DNA from: a virus
Virus record (IMG/VR): IMGVR_UViG_3300008050_000401
Span: 1 to 21,134 of that record
Length of the DNA: 21,134 bases
Reading direction: 5' to 3' (one strand)
Under the pieces are notes generated by a model. It worked only from the letters and a program-made list of their open reading frames with translations. It ran no database searches and was not told the origin of the DNA. A program made the position numbers and the translations under genes. Shown in pieces: positions 6,346-15,800 of this stretch; position 1 is the stretch's first letter, and each line of letters starts with the position of its first letter.

Positions 6346-6711
6346 TCATGCGTCTTCCGGGATTAGATCAAAAACGGCTTGATATAAGGCTTCATTCTGA
6401 GGGTCTGGTTGGGTGAATTGTGCTGGGGCATTGTGTATGGGCATTCTTCCAAAAATGGACATGGAAAAAACTTCCATGTCTGTGATTTTAGTTTGCGTGG
6501 TGACTTTACACCCAAAAGACCAGAACCCTAACATTCTTTGAAGTGGCAACAGCAGATACCCGTTTGTCATTTTGAAGTATCTAGAATAATACTGGTAGGT
6601 GTGAAATCCTTTTTGGATGAGTTGACAATCCTCTACCGTCAAGTCTGGATACTTTTGCCGAAATTCCTGCAACAAAATATTTAGGTGGAGGGTCGAAAAC
6701 GGGATCATCAT
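6346..6711 (-). CDS. Hypothetical protein (about 121-133 aa)
   Basis: I do not recognise this protein. The stop is at 6346. Several starts are possible: GTG 6747, ATG 6732, or the adjacent ATGs at 6711 and 6708. Only the last two have a good ribosome site (AAGGA four and seven bases ahead), so I use 6711. It begins MMIPFSTLHLNILLQEFRQ, followed by a charged helix (YPDLTVEDCQLIQKG), a Tyr-rich part (HTYQYYSRYFK), a LLLPLQRMLGFWSFG segment and a strand region. It ends ALYQAVFDLIPEDA. Together with the gene after it, it forms a two-gene minus-strand island between plus-strand transcripts. Its 5' end faces the baseplate module. Confidence 0.68.
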   Translation of the reverse strand: MMIPFSTLHLNILLQEFRQKYPDLTVEDCQLIQKGFHTYQYYSRYFKMTNGYLLLPLQRMLGFWSFGCKVTTQTKITDMEVFSMSIFGRMPIHNAPAQFTQPDPQNEALYQAVFDLIPEDA

Positions 6712-6777
6712 TTCATCCTTGTGAAGATCCATCAATACATTTCCCACTGTAGTGTTTCTTTAACAATGGAAATGTAA

Positions 6778-7839
6778 ATGAGTCGAGATATACAACTTAC
6801 ACATGCGTGTCCACATTTAATAATTGAGGAAGCGATTTCACTGGGGGCAGATCGCATGTCTTTGGTAAATAAAAATCCCATCGCATCCTCTGGTTCTATC
6901 CGATTATTGGCAAACGACCAATTTCACATCCCCTCCTACGGACTGAGCGTCCCGGCACTTCTAACCGGATCCTTCGCCGGTCCTTTCCGAATCAAAAAAG
7001 CTGAAAATACTCTGACAATTAAAACGCAAGGGGAATCCTTAGACGTGATTCTTCCAGTGGGGAATCGAATCACCACCGCTCAAGTCATCTCTAAAATTAA
7101 ATCAGCGGATCCTAAAACCTTTTCTGCGAGTGAAAAAAACGGCCATCTGCAAGTCAAAGAAGAATCTCTAGTGGGAAGAAGTTCTAGTCTTCAACTCTCA
7201 GGGGTCGTTCGAGATTCATTAGGATTTAAATTACAATTTGGATCTCGGGGTAAGGAAGTATTTCCTCCTTGGGAACTCATCACAACCGCATCCAACAGAC
7301 ATCTACGATTTACGAAGCCCATTCGAACTACCCCGATCATTAAGATGACCTACCAGACCTATCCTCAAACCTGCTTACGATGTCGAGGAACGTTGGTAGA
7401 AAATGACATCCGATTCGATGAGTCGGGGGATGCCCTGTATGTGGAAGATGAAAACCTACTCTACCAAAACAGTCTCAAGATCATCCTTACCGATCTAGGA
7501 TCAAATCTCTATCACACATGGTACGGTTCCAATATTAGGAGACGGATTGGATCCAAGGCAACAAGTACTGTTGCTGCTATGATCAGCGAAGACGTTAGAA
7601 ATGCCCTACAGAACCTACAGGCAACTCAGTTAGAGCAATCCAATTATCAAACGGTAACTTTTAAAGAACGTCTTTACCAAGTGCAATCGGTAGAGACGTT
7701 TCAGAGTGAAGAAGACCCCACGATGTACATCGTAGACGTGGTGGTCAGAAATGCTTCCAATGAGCCTGTAAAAATCACTACCATCTTCACTGTTCCAAGC
7801 GTGATCCCAATTATTCAAGGGAAGCCACTGAGGTTTTAA
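6778..7839 (+). CDS. gp25-like baseplate wedge protein with extra N-terminal domain
   Basis: The product is 353 residues. The ATG at 6778 has a weak GGA eight bases before it. The C-terminal part, from about residue 230, resembles the T4 gp25/GPW-lysozyme-like baseplate family: DLGSNLYHTWYGSNIRRRIG (239-258), followed by a helix (MISEDVRNALQNLQATQLEQ) and a beta hairpin ending in YIVDVVVRNASNEPVKI. gp25 sits in the inner baseplate wedge of contractile tails next to the J-like protein, whose gene comes next. The N-terminal 190 residues are not part of gp25 as usually known; they look beta-rich. A CLRC pair at 199-202 precedes the gp25-like part. The length is well above the roughly 130 aa of T4 gp25. 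The next gene starts immediately after the stop. Confidence 0.8.
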   Translation: MSRDIQLTHACPHLIIEEAISLGADRMSLVNKNPIASSGSIRLLANDQFHIPSYGLSVPALLTGSFAGPFRIKKAENTLTIKTQGESLDVILPVGNRITTAQVISKIKSADPKTFSASEKNGHLQVKEESLVGRSSSLQLSGVVRDSLGFKLQFGSRGKEVFPPWELITTASNRHLRFTKPIRTTPIIKMTYQTYPQTCLRCRGTLVENDIRFDESGDALYVEDENLLYQNSLKIILTDLGSNLYHTWYGSNIRRRIGSKATSTVAAMISEDVRNALQNLQATQLEQSNYQTVTFKERLYQVQSVETFQSEEDPTMYIVDVVVRNASNEPVKITTIFTVPSVIPIIQGKPLRF

Positions 7840-10800
7840 ATGTCTATTCCAACATTCAAAGGTCCAGATGGAATCTATCGAGAGAAATTCATTTTCTCGA
7901 CCACCAAGGAAGCGAACTTCTTCACAGGTAAGATCTCTGCCAACGTTGCAGACTTACAGGTCTCTATTCTAGAGGCGGCATTTACCAGTGACCCGGATCT
8001 CATCATCTGGGATTCCGACACATTCACGATTCCGAACCCCTCTGCATATCCGGAAGGGATCTATCTCCAACCAGGATCAAATCTCATTCAGGTTCGAGCG
8101 ATCACCACGGTCGGAACTATTTCTTCTCCTGGTATGATACAAGCTTCACTAATTCCTCAAAAAGATTCCGGTGTGATCACCGTGCCACCCTCTGCCATCG
8201 CAGTCGAGAAGAAAGATGGAACCGTGAAGATCAAATTTGATGGTCTTACTGACAGTGCTATTCTCGGATACCACTGCTATGCCTCTACAGAAAGTGGGGG
8301 AGGAGCCGGAGGCTACTTTAGAGTTAATGCCGATCTGATTTCCGGAGGGACAACCGAAAATGTCGTTTCGGAATTAGGTACCCTCAGTACCTCTGCTAAT
8401 GTAGTGGTGGACACAGACGGCTCTCTTAAGGAGACTCCTCAATACCTGCATTACAAAAGCACTCAAGAAGATAAGAATTCAGTAATTCTACAAACGGACA
8501 TGTCCGAGTTGGTTTCGATTCCAGAAGGAACTACAAAAATACAAACCGACATCACAGTGTCATCGGTTAGCACGAAACAGAAACTCTCTTTCATACATGA
8601 TAGAAACGGAGATTTCTCTTCTACTCCTTCCACATTACCGAATGGAGATTTTGCAGCGCTTCCCACAGAGGATCCTCTTTTCTATGTAGTGACTTCTGTC
8701 TACTATGATTCCACTTCCGGATTAGAAGTGGAATCCCATTTCTCACCCGAGGTGTCTGGATACCCTCTGAGAATATCTGCAACCATTGGAGGAATTCCCA
8801 CGGTTGGAAGGGCTCAAATCATCCAGGACACTACATTAGCAATTCACCGATCACAAACACAACTAGCGGTGCATGCCGGTTCCTACACCAAAGATGTGAC
8901 TCTGGATCCGTTCTCCTCTGAGGTGGAGAGGTTGCGTTTCATCCTGGACTTCATGCATCAGGCCCAATCGTTCTCCACGCTCCTTAACATTGATGATCCC
9001 TCTGAATCCGGAGACCCCATTCCAGTATCCCAATCCGCTTACAAGTTAGCATTGAAGCAGGCATTTTTCCTTACGGAAAATCAAGAAGTACAAGATCTTA
9101 TCGACATGTCATTCGACCACTTAGCGACAAAGGTCGGGACCACAAGAAAAGCAGGGGTTCGATCAAGAGGAGAGGTGACCTTCTACCTTACAAACACTCC
9201 TAATGTCTCTTTCCCCATCCCCATCGGAACAGGAATTTCCAGTGGAGATGTTCAATTTAGAACCACACAACATGCCGAAATCTCTGTCTCCAATCTCGCA
9301 TCTTTCTACAGCCCTTCTACAGGGAGGTACTCCGTAAAGGCTCTAGTAGAGGCGGAAGACTCAGGCACCTCTGGGAACCTAGCTTCCGGTCAGATTTCTC
9401 AACTTACGAACACCATCGCAGGTCTTTTTGTCATTAATGAAGCGAGAACATTTGGTGGAAAAGACGCAGAGACCAATAGAGAATTAGCAGAAGTCGCTCA
9501 ACGAAAGCTGGCGTCCTTAGATGTGGGAACTACACAAGGATACACGGCAACGGTTTCTGCTCTCCCCGGTGTGGAACAGATTCAGGTGGTTGATTCGAGT
9601 CATGTCCTAATGCAGAGAGACTTTGACGAAGCGACCTCCACACATCGAGGAGGAAAGGTTGATGTCTGGGTGAAAGGGGAAATCCTCTCCCCCACAACGG
9701 AGACATTCGCGTTCTCCTTTGAGATTAAAAAGAACATTCAATTTGTGGTCTCCGGCAGTCCTTCCAATCTAGAATTCGTTGCTGTGGATTCAGATCTTTC
9801 TGCTGCAAACCCCATCATTCAAATGCTCGATATTTCTTCTTGGGGGTACGTTTTCGAAAATGCGTCCACTGGAGAAATATTTAATCTAACGGATGTACAG
9901 ATCACGGACTACAACAAAATTAAGTTGTCCAACACGTACAACAGTGCACAAAACATTCAGGTCACGAATGTATTTTTGGGAGACTATCGTTATCGGAGTA
10001 GTGATAAATTTTACTTCACACAACAACCGATCCGCAGCATCTCCTCTTTTGCGGGATCTGTCACGGGCGAAGTCGATCCGGATGTGTACTCGACGTACCA
10101 ATTAGAAAACCCATTGCGGAATGGCAGGTCCAAACTCGGAAAGAATTTCCTCCAACTAATTGACTCACAAGACAGCACTGAGGTAATTCCATCGGGAACA
10201 CCCATTTCCGTTACGGAAGAATCACATGTAATTCTTCAAACGTACACCGAATTCCTCAACAATTTGGGAATCAACCCTCTGACAATTAAAGTCTATGACT
10301 CCACCCGAACCACATTATACATAAGCCCTCATTCATTAACCGGAACACCCGATTATTCGATCGTCGATGGGAGCACTAACATTCCCATTGGAATTAAAAG
10401 AACTTCTGCCAGCACCATTCCAGACGGTGCGACACTTTCGATTGATTACGATCATGACGAAAATTTCACCGTCTCATACTCGCACAACCTATTAACTAAG
10501 TTGGCACAAGAGGAAGTAGACAAGACTCGACACATCACCGCAGATGTGCTGATCAAAGATTCCATCCCGGTGCCTCTTGACCTGACAATGACAGTGGTCT
10601 TGGACAGGTCATCTGGTGAAAATCAGATTCAACCGGGCGTTGTGGATTCAGAGATTAGAACCAACATTCTCAATCACATTAATGCGTTGGGATTAGGCCG
10701 ACCTCTACGTCAAGCCGACATCATTTCTCTTGTGGACTCCACTGAGAATGTGTCCTACCCTGTGACACCCCTCACGAAAATGACGAGGTCTTCTGGGTCA

Positions 10801-11598
10801 CTCGTTCTGAAAGAGGAACTCACCCTGTCATTGGATTCCGATTACGAAATCCTTAAGGATTGGTCCACTACAACAATTAGTGCCTACCTACTCAAAAGTA
10901 AACTCAAGTACGCCACTTCTACAGGAGGTGGTCCGTCCACGCAATATCGAGGTGTGGATGTAGATGATTTAGACACTCTTCTTATCACTTCATCCCTAAG
11001 TTCATCCGGCTCCCCCCTTAATCAAAAAGAATTGTCTTCTTACATCATTGGAGACTCCGGAATGAGCATTCCAGGGTACACGGATGATGCGACACTGCTA
11101 AGTCAAGCCCCCTACTCCAACAGTGATCAAAACAACCAGTGGGTGCTAGATCAACGGAAAGAACTCACTCAAAATAGGGTGGTCCTTGCCTTAAAGGGTG
11201 GGGTGGATAGCACCACGGCACTACTAAAGAAGTTAACTGACCAAACAGTCACTAACCTAAGTCACCTTCAAATCTTTGAGGACACCATTGTAGTAAAAAG
11301 TAAAGATTTGGTGACCACCTATTCCAAAGACGTGGATTATGTGATCGTTCCAGGGACCACACAAACACCGGCTGGAATTAAAAGAACTGCCGCCAGCACC
11401 ATCGTGAGTGGAACTGAGGTATCCATTGATTACAAATATCGATCGGGTTCGGTAATTGATCTACCTACAAAGTACAAAGTGACTTGTACGTACATCGTAG
11501 CTAGTGACACACAGGCTAGAAATATCTCCACAGGTCCCACCGAATATCTAACGCTGGGTGAATTGGTTCTCTCTTTCGATGAGGATGTGGAATCATGA
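7840..11598 (+). CDS. Large baseplate J-like protein (gp6/gp47 family) with added Ig-type domains
   Basis: The product is 1252 residues, three to four times the usual J protein. The ATG follows the previous stop directly, with TGAGG six bases ahead. Residues about 100-160 look like a fibronectin-type fold (PPSAIAVEKKDGTVKIKFDG...ILGYHCYAS). The J core starts near residue 430 (AGVRSRGEVTFYLT) with GTGISSGDVQFRT and GGKDAETNRELAEVAQRKLA (539-558). A C-terminal J segment comes near 896-975 (VDSEIRTNILNHINALGLG). Two copies of a small domain ending GIKRT-x-ASTI...SIDY occur at about 850-870 and 1178-1198. J proteins form the inner ring of the contractile-tail baseplate. The gene is flanked by gp25-like and I-like genes, the classic order, and its stop overlaps the next start (ATGA). 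Confidence 0.9.
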   Translation: MSIPTFKGPDGIYREKFIFSTTKEANFFTGKISANVADLQVSILEAAFTSDPDLIIWDSDTFTIPNPSAYPEGIYLQPGSNLIQVRAITTVGTISSPGMIQASLIPQKDSGVITVPPSAIAVEKKDGTVKIKFDGLTDSAILGYHCYASTESGGGAGGYFRVNADLISGGTTENVVSELGTLSTSANVVVDTDGSLKETPQYLHYKSTQEDKNSVILQTDMSELVSIPEGTTKIQTDITVSSVSTKQKLSFIHDRNGDFSSTPSTLPNGDFAALPTEDPLFYVVTSVYYDSTSGLEVESHFSPEVSGYPLRISATIGGIPTVGRAQIIQDTTLAIHRSQTQLAVHAGSYTKDVTLDPFSSEVERLRFILDFMHQAQSFSTLLNIDDPSESGDPIPVSQSAYKLALKQAFFLTENQEVQDLIDMSFDHLATKVGTTRKAGVRSRGEVTFYLTNTPNVSFPIPIGTGISSGDVQFRTTQHAEISVSNLASFYSPSTGRYSVKALVEAEDSGTSGNLASGQISQLTNTIAGLFVINEARTFGGKDAETNRELAEVAQRKLASLDVGTTQGYTATVSALPGVEQIQVVDSSHVLMQRDFDEATSTHRGGKVDVWVKGEILSPTTETFAFSFEIKKNIQFVVSGSPSNLEFVAVDSDLSAANPIIQMLDISSWGYVFENASTGEIFNLTDVQITDYNKIKLSNTYNSAQNIQVTNVFLGDYRYRSSDKFYFTQQPIRSISSFAGSVTGEVDPDVYSTYQLENPLRNGRSKLGKNFLQLIDSQDSTEVIPSGTPISVTEESHVILQTYTEFLNNLGINPLTIKVYDSTRTTLYISPHSLTGTPDYSIVDGSTNIPIGIKRTSASTIPDGATLSIDYDHDENFTVSYSHNLLTKLAQEEVDKTRHITADVLIKDSIPVPLDLTMTVVLDRSSGENQIQPGVVDSEIRTNILNHINALGLGRPLRQADIISLVDSTENVSYPVTPLTKMTRSSGSLVLKEELTLSLDSDYEILKDWSTTTISAYLLKSKLKYATSTGGGPSTQYRGVDVDDLDTLLITSSLSSSGSPLNQKELSSYIIGDSGMSIPGYTDDATLLSQAPYSNSDQNNQWVLDQRKELTQNRVVLALKGGVDSTTALLKKLTDQTVTNLSHLQIFEDTIVVKSKDLVTTYSKDVDYVIVPGTTQTPAGIKRTAASTIVSGTEVSIDYKYRSGSVIDLPTKYKVTCTYIVASDTQARNISTGPTEYLTLGELVLSFDEDVES
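10390..10449 (+). repeat. Domain repeat copy 1 within the J-like gene
   Basis: This 60-base block is similar to the block at 11374-11433. The two share GGAATTAAAAGAACT at the start, GCCAGCACCAT in the middle and ATTGATTAC at the end, with identical spacing. It encodes GIKRTSASTIPDGATLSIDY. Confidence 0.85.
11374..11433 (+). repeat. Domain repeat copy 2 within the J-like gene
   Basis: Second copy of the block at 10390-10449, same length. It encodes GIKRTAASTIVSGTEVSIDY. The flanking protein is also similar in layout (a strand with D-Y-x-I/V before it), so a whole small domain was probably duplicated. Confidence 0.85.
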
Positions 11599-12866
11599 GT
11601 ATCAAAAAGGTTTTCCCCACGTCACTGGCACAAAATCCGGCACCCGTTCTAGAGAAGGGTCAGGATTGGAAGGACTCTCATCGAGATCAAGTAGAGAAAA
11701 TAATGGGTGTGTTTTTTGAGGTACTTCCCTCAAACTACTACAGTCAAACAATGGGACCTTCTTACACCCTGCAATTCCAAGCATTAGCAGAACAAATCGC
11801 ATCTGTGCAGTTGTCAGCACAGGAAATCTTCCATGACAACTCTTTCGATTACACCAGATCAGAGTTTCTCTTTCAAATTTTAGGTTTGTTCGTCTTTCCA
11901 GAACCCGAAAAAGGAATTCCAAATATCGACGGTGACATCACGTACCGAGAATTCCTCACGAAGATGATCAATCTGTTACTTCAAGGAAGTACGAAGGCTT
12001 CAGTCGAAGCCGGTGTGAAGTTGGTGGTGACGGGTTCTACCGTGGAAGTGCTTGAGAAATCCATTTTAGGAAGAGACACCGAAAATTCAGATTGGAGTTG
12101 GGATGATCAATTTGAATTTGAAGTTAACATTTCAGGGACATCGTTCCCAACCAATCCCATTGTGACACAACAAAATGTGGATAAGATCCTTCAGGCTCTG
12201 AAACCTAGCCACACCCTCTATCAATATCGACATGTGTTCAACGAGACTTTTTCGTCTCTCTTCACCGCGACACATGATTGGGTGTACGAAGAATTTAAGT
12301 ATGAGGATTATCGAAAATATTGGGGTGGTCTTCAAAAGATTTCAGGGACCACGGGAGAAGTACTCACCGATCGATTCTTCTTCTTGGATACATCTAGAGA
12401 TTTCAGTAACCTATCCATCCCAGGGACACTTACCATCTTATCTGGGGGAAATGCGGGAACGTACAAGATAAGTCAAATTCTCACACTTCCAGTGGGTGAT
12501 GACAGTACTTCTCGATCCTACACCACATCTCCCACAGGACTCACTGGAAAAGTGACAATTGCCAACGGCGTACTGACGGATACGAATCAAAATTTTGTTA
12601 CCGCAATTGAGGGCGAAGTACTCACCATCACGGAAGGACCCAATGTTGGCAGTTACCGACTGAAAACGCTAGTTGGCGGTGGACCTGTTGGATTTACGTC
12701 TGGAACATTTACGCAAGTGCTCTTAGCTCCGTCACTACTTAAGTTGAGTTCTCGAATCCCCACTGTTGCCAGCAGTCAAAGCTACGAGATTACGTTAGAT
12801 CGGTTAGGAGTCAAAACCGCTAAGTCGGTGATTGATGAAGATGTCTCTTTGCAATTCATCCTATGA
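11595..12866 (+). CDS. Tail protein I-like baseplate protein with C-terminal repeat domains
   Basis: The product is 423 residues. It starts by ATGA overlap with the J-like gene. The N-terminal 150 residues have the features of P2 gpI-type proteins: a helical start (DQVEKIMGVFFEVLPSNYY), then a long helix with LQFQALAEQIASVQLSAQEI, then YREFLTKMINLLLQG (117-131) and STKASVEAGVKLV. gpI-type proteins follow J in the baseplate and help attach the fibres; position here is the same. From about residue 275 the protein carries two short repeats, LTILSGGNAGTYKI and LTITEGPNVGSYRL (around 279 and 342), also found in the next gene, so these may be adaptor domains shared with the fibre. The exact family is inferred from position and from the N-terminal pattern. 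Confidence 0.72.
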   Translation: MSIKKVFPTSLAQNPAPVLEKGQDWKDSHRDQVEKIMGVFFEVLPSNYYSQTMGPSYTLQFQALAEQIASVQLSAQEIFHDNSFDYTRSEFLFQILGLFVFPEPEKGIPNIDGDITYREFLTKMINLLLQGSTKASVEAGVKLVVTGSTVEVLEKSILGRDTENSDWSWDDQFEFEVNISGTSFPTNPIVTQQNVDKILQALKPSHTLYQYRHVFNETFSSLFTATHDWVYEEFKYEDYRKYWGGLQKISGTTGEVLTDRFFFLDTSRDFSNLSIPGTLTILSGGNAGTYKISQILTLPVGDDSTSRSYTTSPTGLTGKVTIANGVLTDTNQNFVTAIEGEVLTITEGPNVGSYRLKTLVGGGPVGFTSGTFTQVLLAPSLLKLSSRIPTVASSQSYEITLDRLGVKTAKSVIDEDVSLQFIL

Positions 12867-12876
12867 GAGATAAAAA

Positions 12877-15800
12877 ATGAGTTTTGGTGTTTATCCATAC
12901 GGTGTTGGTCCCTACGGAACTAGTGAAGACGTCCTTCCTACATTTACGATTCTCAGTATCTCCGGGACGGTTTTTCGAGTCACCTATTCAGAGGAAATGG
13001 TGAACAATGCGTCACTGCTCCTAGCCGCCAACTATGTAGTCACCACACTTCACGGCGTGGCTCTCACACCCAGTGCGGTCGTGGTGCAGGATTCTAATAT
13101 CACGGGTGTTCTTTCCGTAGATGTCACACACTCCGGATCGACCCTGGCTGGGAAATACAATCTCCGTGTGATGAACGCTCAAACAGTTGGAGGATATACC
13201 TTTGACGTCCTGGCAGACACGGCTGACTTCTTGACCCGAGGAGACGCACCGTCATTTGAAGTCGCGGCTCCCACAGGAAATACCGTGGTGGTAACGTATC
13301 ACCAACCCATGTTGCCGGAAGCCACCTACACCCCAGGTCTTGGAGATCTTTCCACTTATGACATCACCCTGAATGGAGTTTCTTATCCGGTAGTCCCGAC
13401 CATTCAAAGTGTAGCAGAAAACTCAACCTCTCAAGTGACCTTGAATGTTCAGGGGATGACGTCTCTCTCCTACCAGATGGAAATCTCACCCTCGGATGCT
13501 TTCTTGTACGACGGATCTCTTCTCCCGTCTGCCAGTGCCGGATTTACTGGGACTGAGGTGGGTACTGGGACTTCTCAAATCGCCTCTGGAAAGTTAGTCC
13601 TCTCTAAAATGTTAGGTGACTCTTACGGTTGGTCTTTTCAGGACACCTCTGGAAACGTCACTTCTAGTTCCACATTCCAAACTGACATTTGGATTGAGTC
13701 ACCCGGAGTGGATTTCCTAACTCCATTTGGAAATGACATCGCATATACCTTTTCGTTCTCCAATGGGGACAAACAAGTTGATGTGAATTTCATGCACGTC
13801 AGCGGCAACCCCACTATTCAATTCCTAAGCGGTACTGCAAACGAGTCCGTAGAGCTAGATTGGACACAGGGAGAAAATAAAATATCCCTTCTTCGAAATG
13901 GGAAGGGTCTTTTTTATGCTCTCCTCTGGAATGACATTCCGACACTGTCTATTGCTGCTGCCAGTGTGACAAAAAATGCAGAGATCTTAGGTGGCTCCCC
14001 AGGGGCACAAGTCTTACTGTCTTCTAACTACCAAGTTTCAAACTTCAAAATCAATGCTCTGAACGTTCGATCAACGCAGACGGCGTTCTCTGCGACCTGG
14101 AATTACTTGCACGGTTCCACGTTTGTGTTCAATGGAAGCGCCGCTCTCGCAAACGACACCATCAATACTCAGTACGGACCTCTCACCAAAGGTTGGGGCG
14201 ATTCTACCCCGGCAACTAAAAACGATGTCACCGTCACCCTAAATGGAACGCCGGTGACCATCTCCAACGTTAATCCGTACATGGGTCTAATTACATTAGC
14301 GACTCCCATTCCCTATGCCGCTTCTGGAATTAATAATGTCCTTGTTGATTATTCCTGGATGGAAAATCCAACACTTCCAATGGAGAAACTCAATACTAAG
14401 GGATTGGTGTTGAATCAGCGAGGAGATTCAACACACACCAGATTCCCATTTAGTTTAGCGTTGTTGAACAAACCCAGAAAGCAACCGAAGAGATTTGGTT
14501 ATCAACACCTGGGTTTTCACAAGAAATACACGGCAAGTTTAAACAGACCCACCACACTAAAACTTAATCGGAACCCACACCATCCCTCAGTAGAAGACTT
14601 AGAATCCGCCTCAAAAGACTTCAACCTGTCTTACAATGGAGAAGTAACACCCACACTAGCATCGCCACCTTGGGTGTTAACAGGAGCAGACGCAGGAAAA
14701 GTTCTAACAGGTAACAAGTCCTATCAATTGATAGACAACAGTGCGCTGACGTTGCCCACAGGCACCTCTTCCGTCTACACACAAAATTTGAATCTGAATT
14801 ACAACAATGACATCCACCTATCTACCCGAATAGCGCTCACCTCGTACACACTAGATGGAGTCTTCACGGGAATTGGATTTGGGATCCACAACCAAAATCA
14901 CATCTGTCTTGTTGGGATGTTGGAAATCAACAGTCTGAAACATGTGGGTCTACTCAAAACACCTGGGAATTTCTTCGACGTGAACTCATGGGATGTGTTG
15001 GCTTCTCCAGTAGGGGAAATTCTAGAGGCTAACAAGATCTCATTCACGACTTCAGATCTCCCAAAGGGATTGCTTGCCGATTTAAAATTCCAGATTCTCT
15101 CTGGAACTCAGGCGGGAACATACACCATTAAATCAGTGACCGATTTCTCTTCTGGGGTGACACACATTGTCACCAAGGAGAACTTTCCGGCAGACTTTAA
15201 ACTCTACGGCAACGACAAACCAAAAGCATCTTTTCAAATTGATTGGTCTGTTTTAACCTCGTATCGAATCTTTGCACAATTCCATCGGAATGTTTTCCAA
15301 GTGTTTTTGGGAGGCTCTATTTACGGTCTCATTTCGTCAACGACTCCAAGTCTACCATCCCCTACAAACACACACCTTCAATTATCGCAGGATAAAGATC
15401 AAATCTTTTGGGGATCTTTTAGCCGGAAGTCCACCAATACTTCAGAATGGGATTTTTTCAGAGTCGGCACTACCTCTCCATTGGTGAAGAAGCACACTCA
15501 GTACTCTTCCATTTCTTTGGAGATGGATTCCCTACCAGAAACGAACTCCTGGTCACTGACCAATCAGTACGGTTATGTCCGAATCAAGAATAACCAACTT
15601 TTGTTAAAGTCCAACCAATCCTCCACGGTGTTTGATACCTCATATGGTTATTTTCGAGATGAGGAGTTTCTAAATCCTAGAACACATTTCAATGTGGAAA
15701 CACTCCTTCAACAAGACTTTGGGGTTTCTACTTCTGGAGACACACAGATTCAAGTTCTCGACGGGGTCAAAGAAGTCACCTGTTCGACTCTAATGTACTT

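Noticed and set aside
8463-8666. Minus-strand open frame inside the J-like gene
   Set aside because: Short, no ribosome site, fully within a well-supported long gene.
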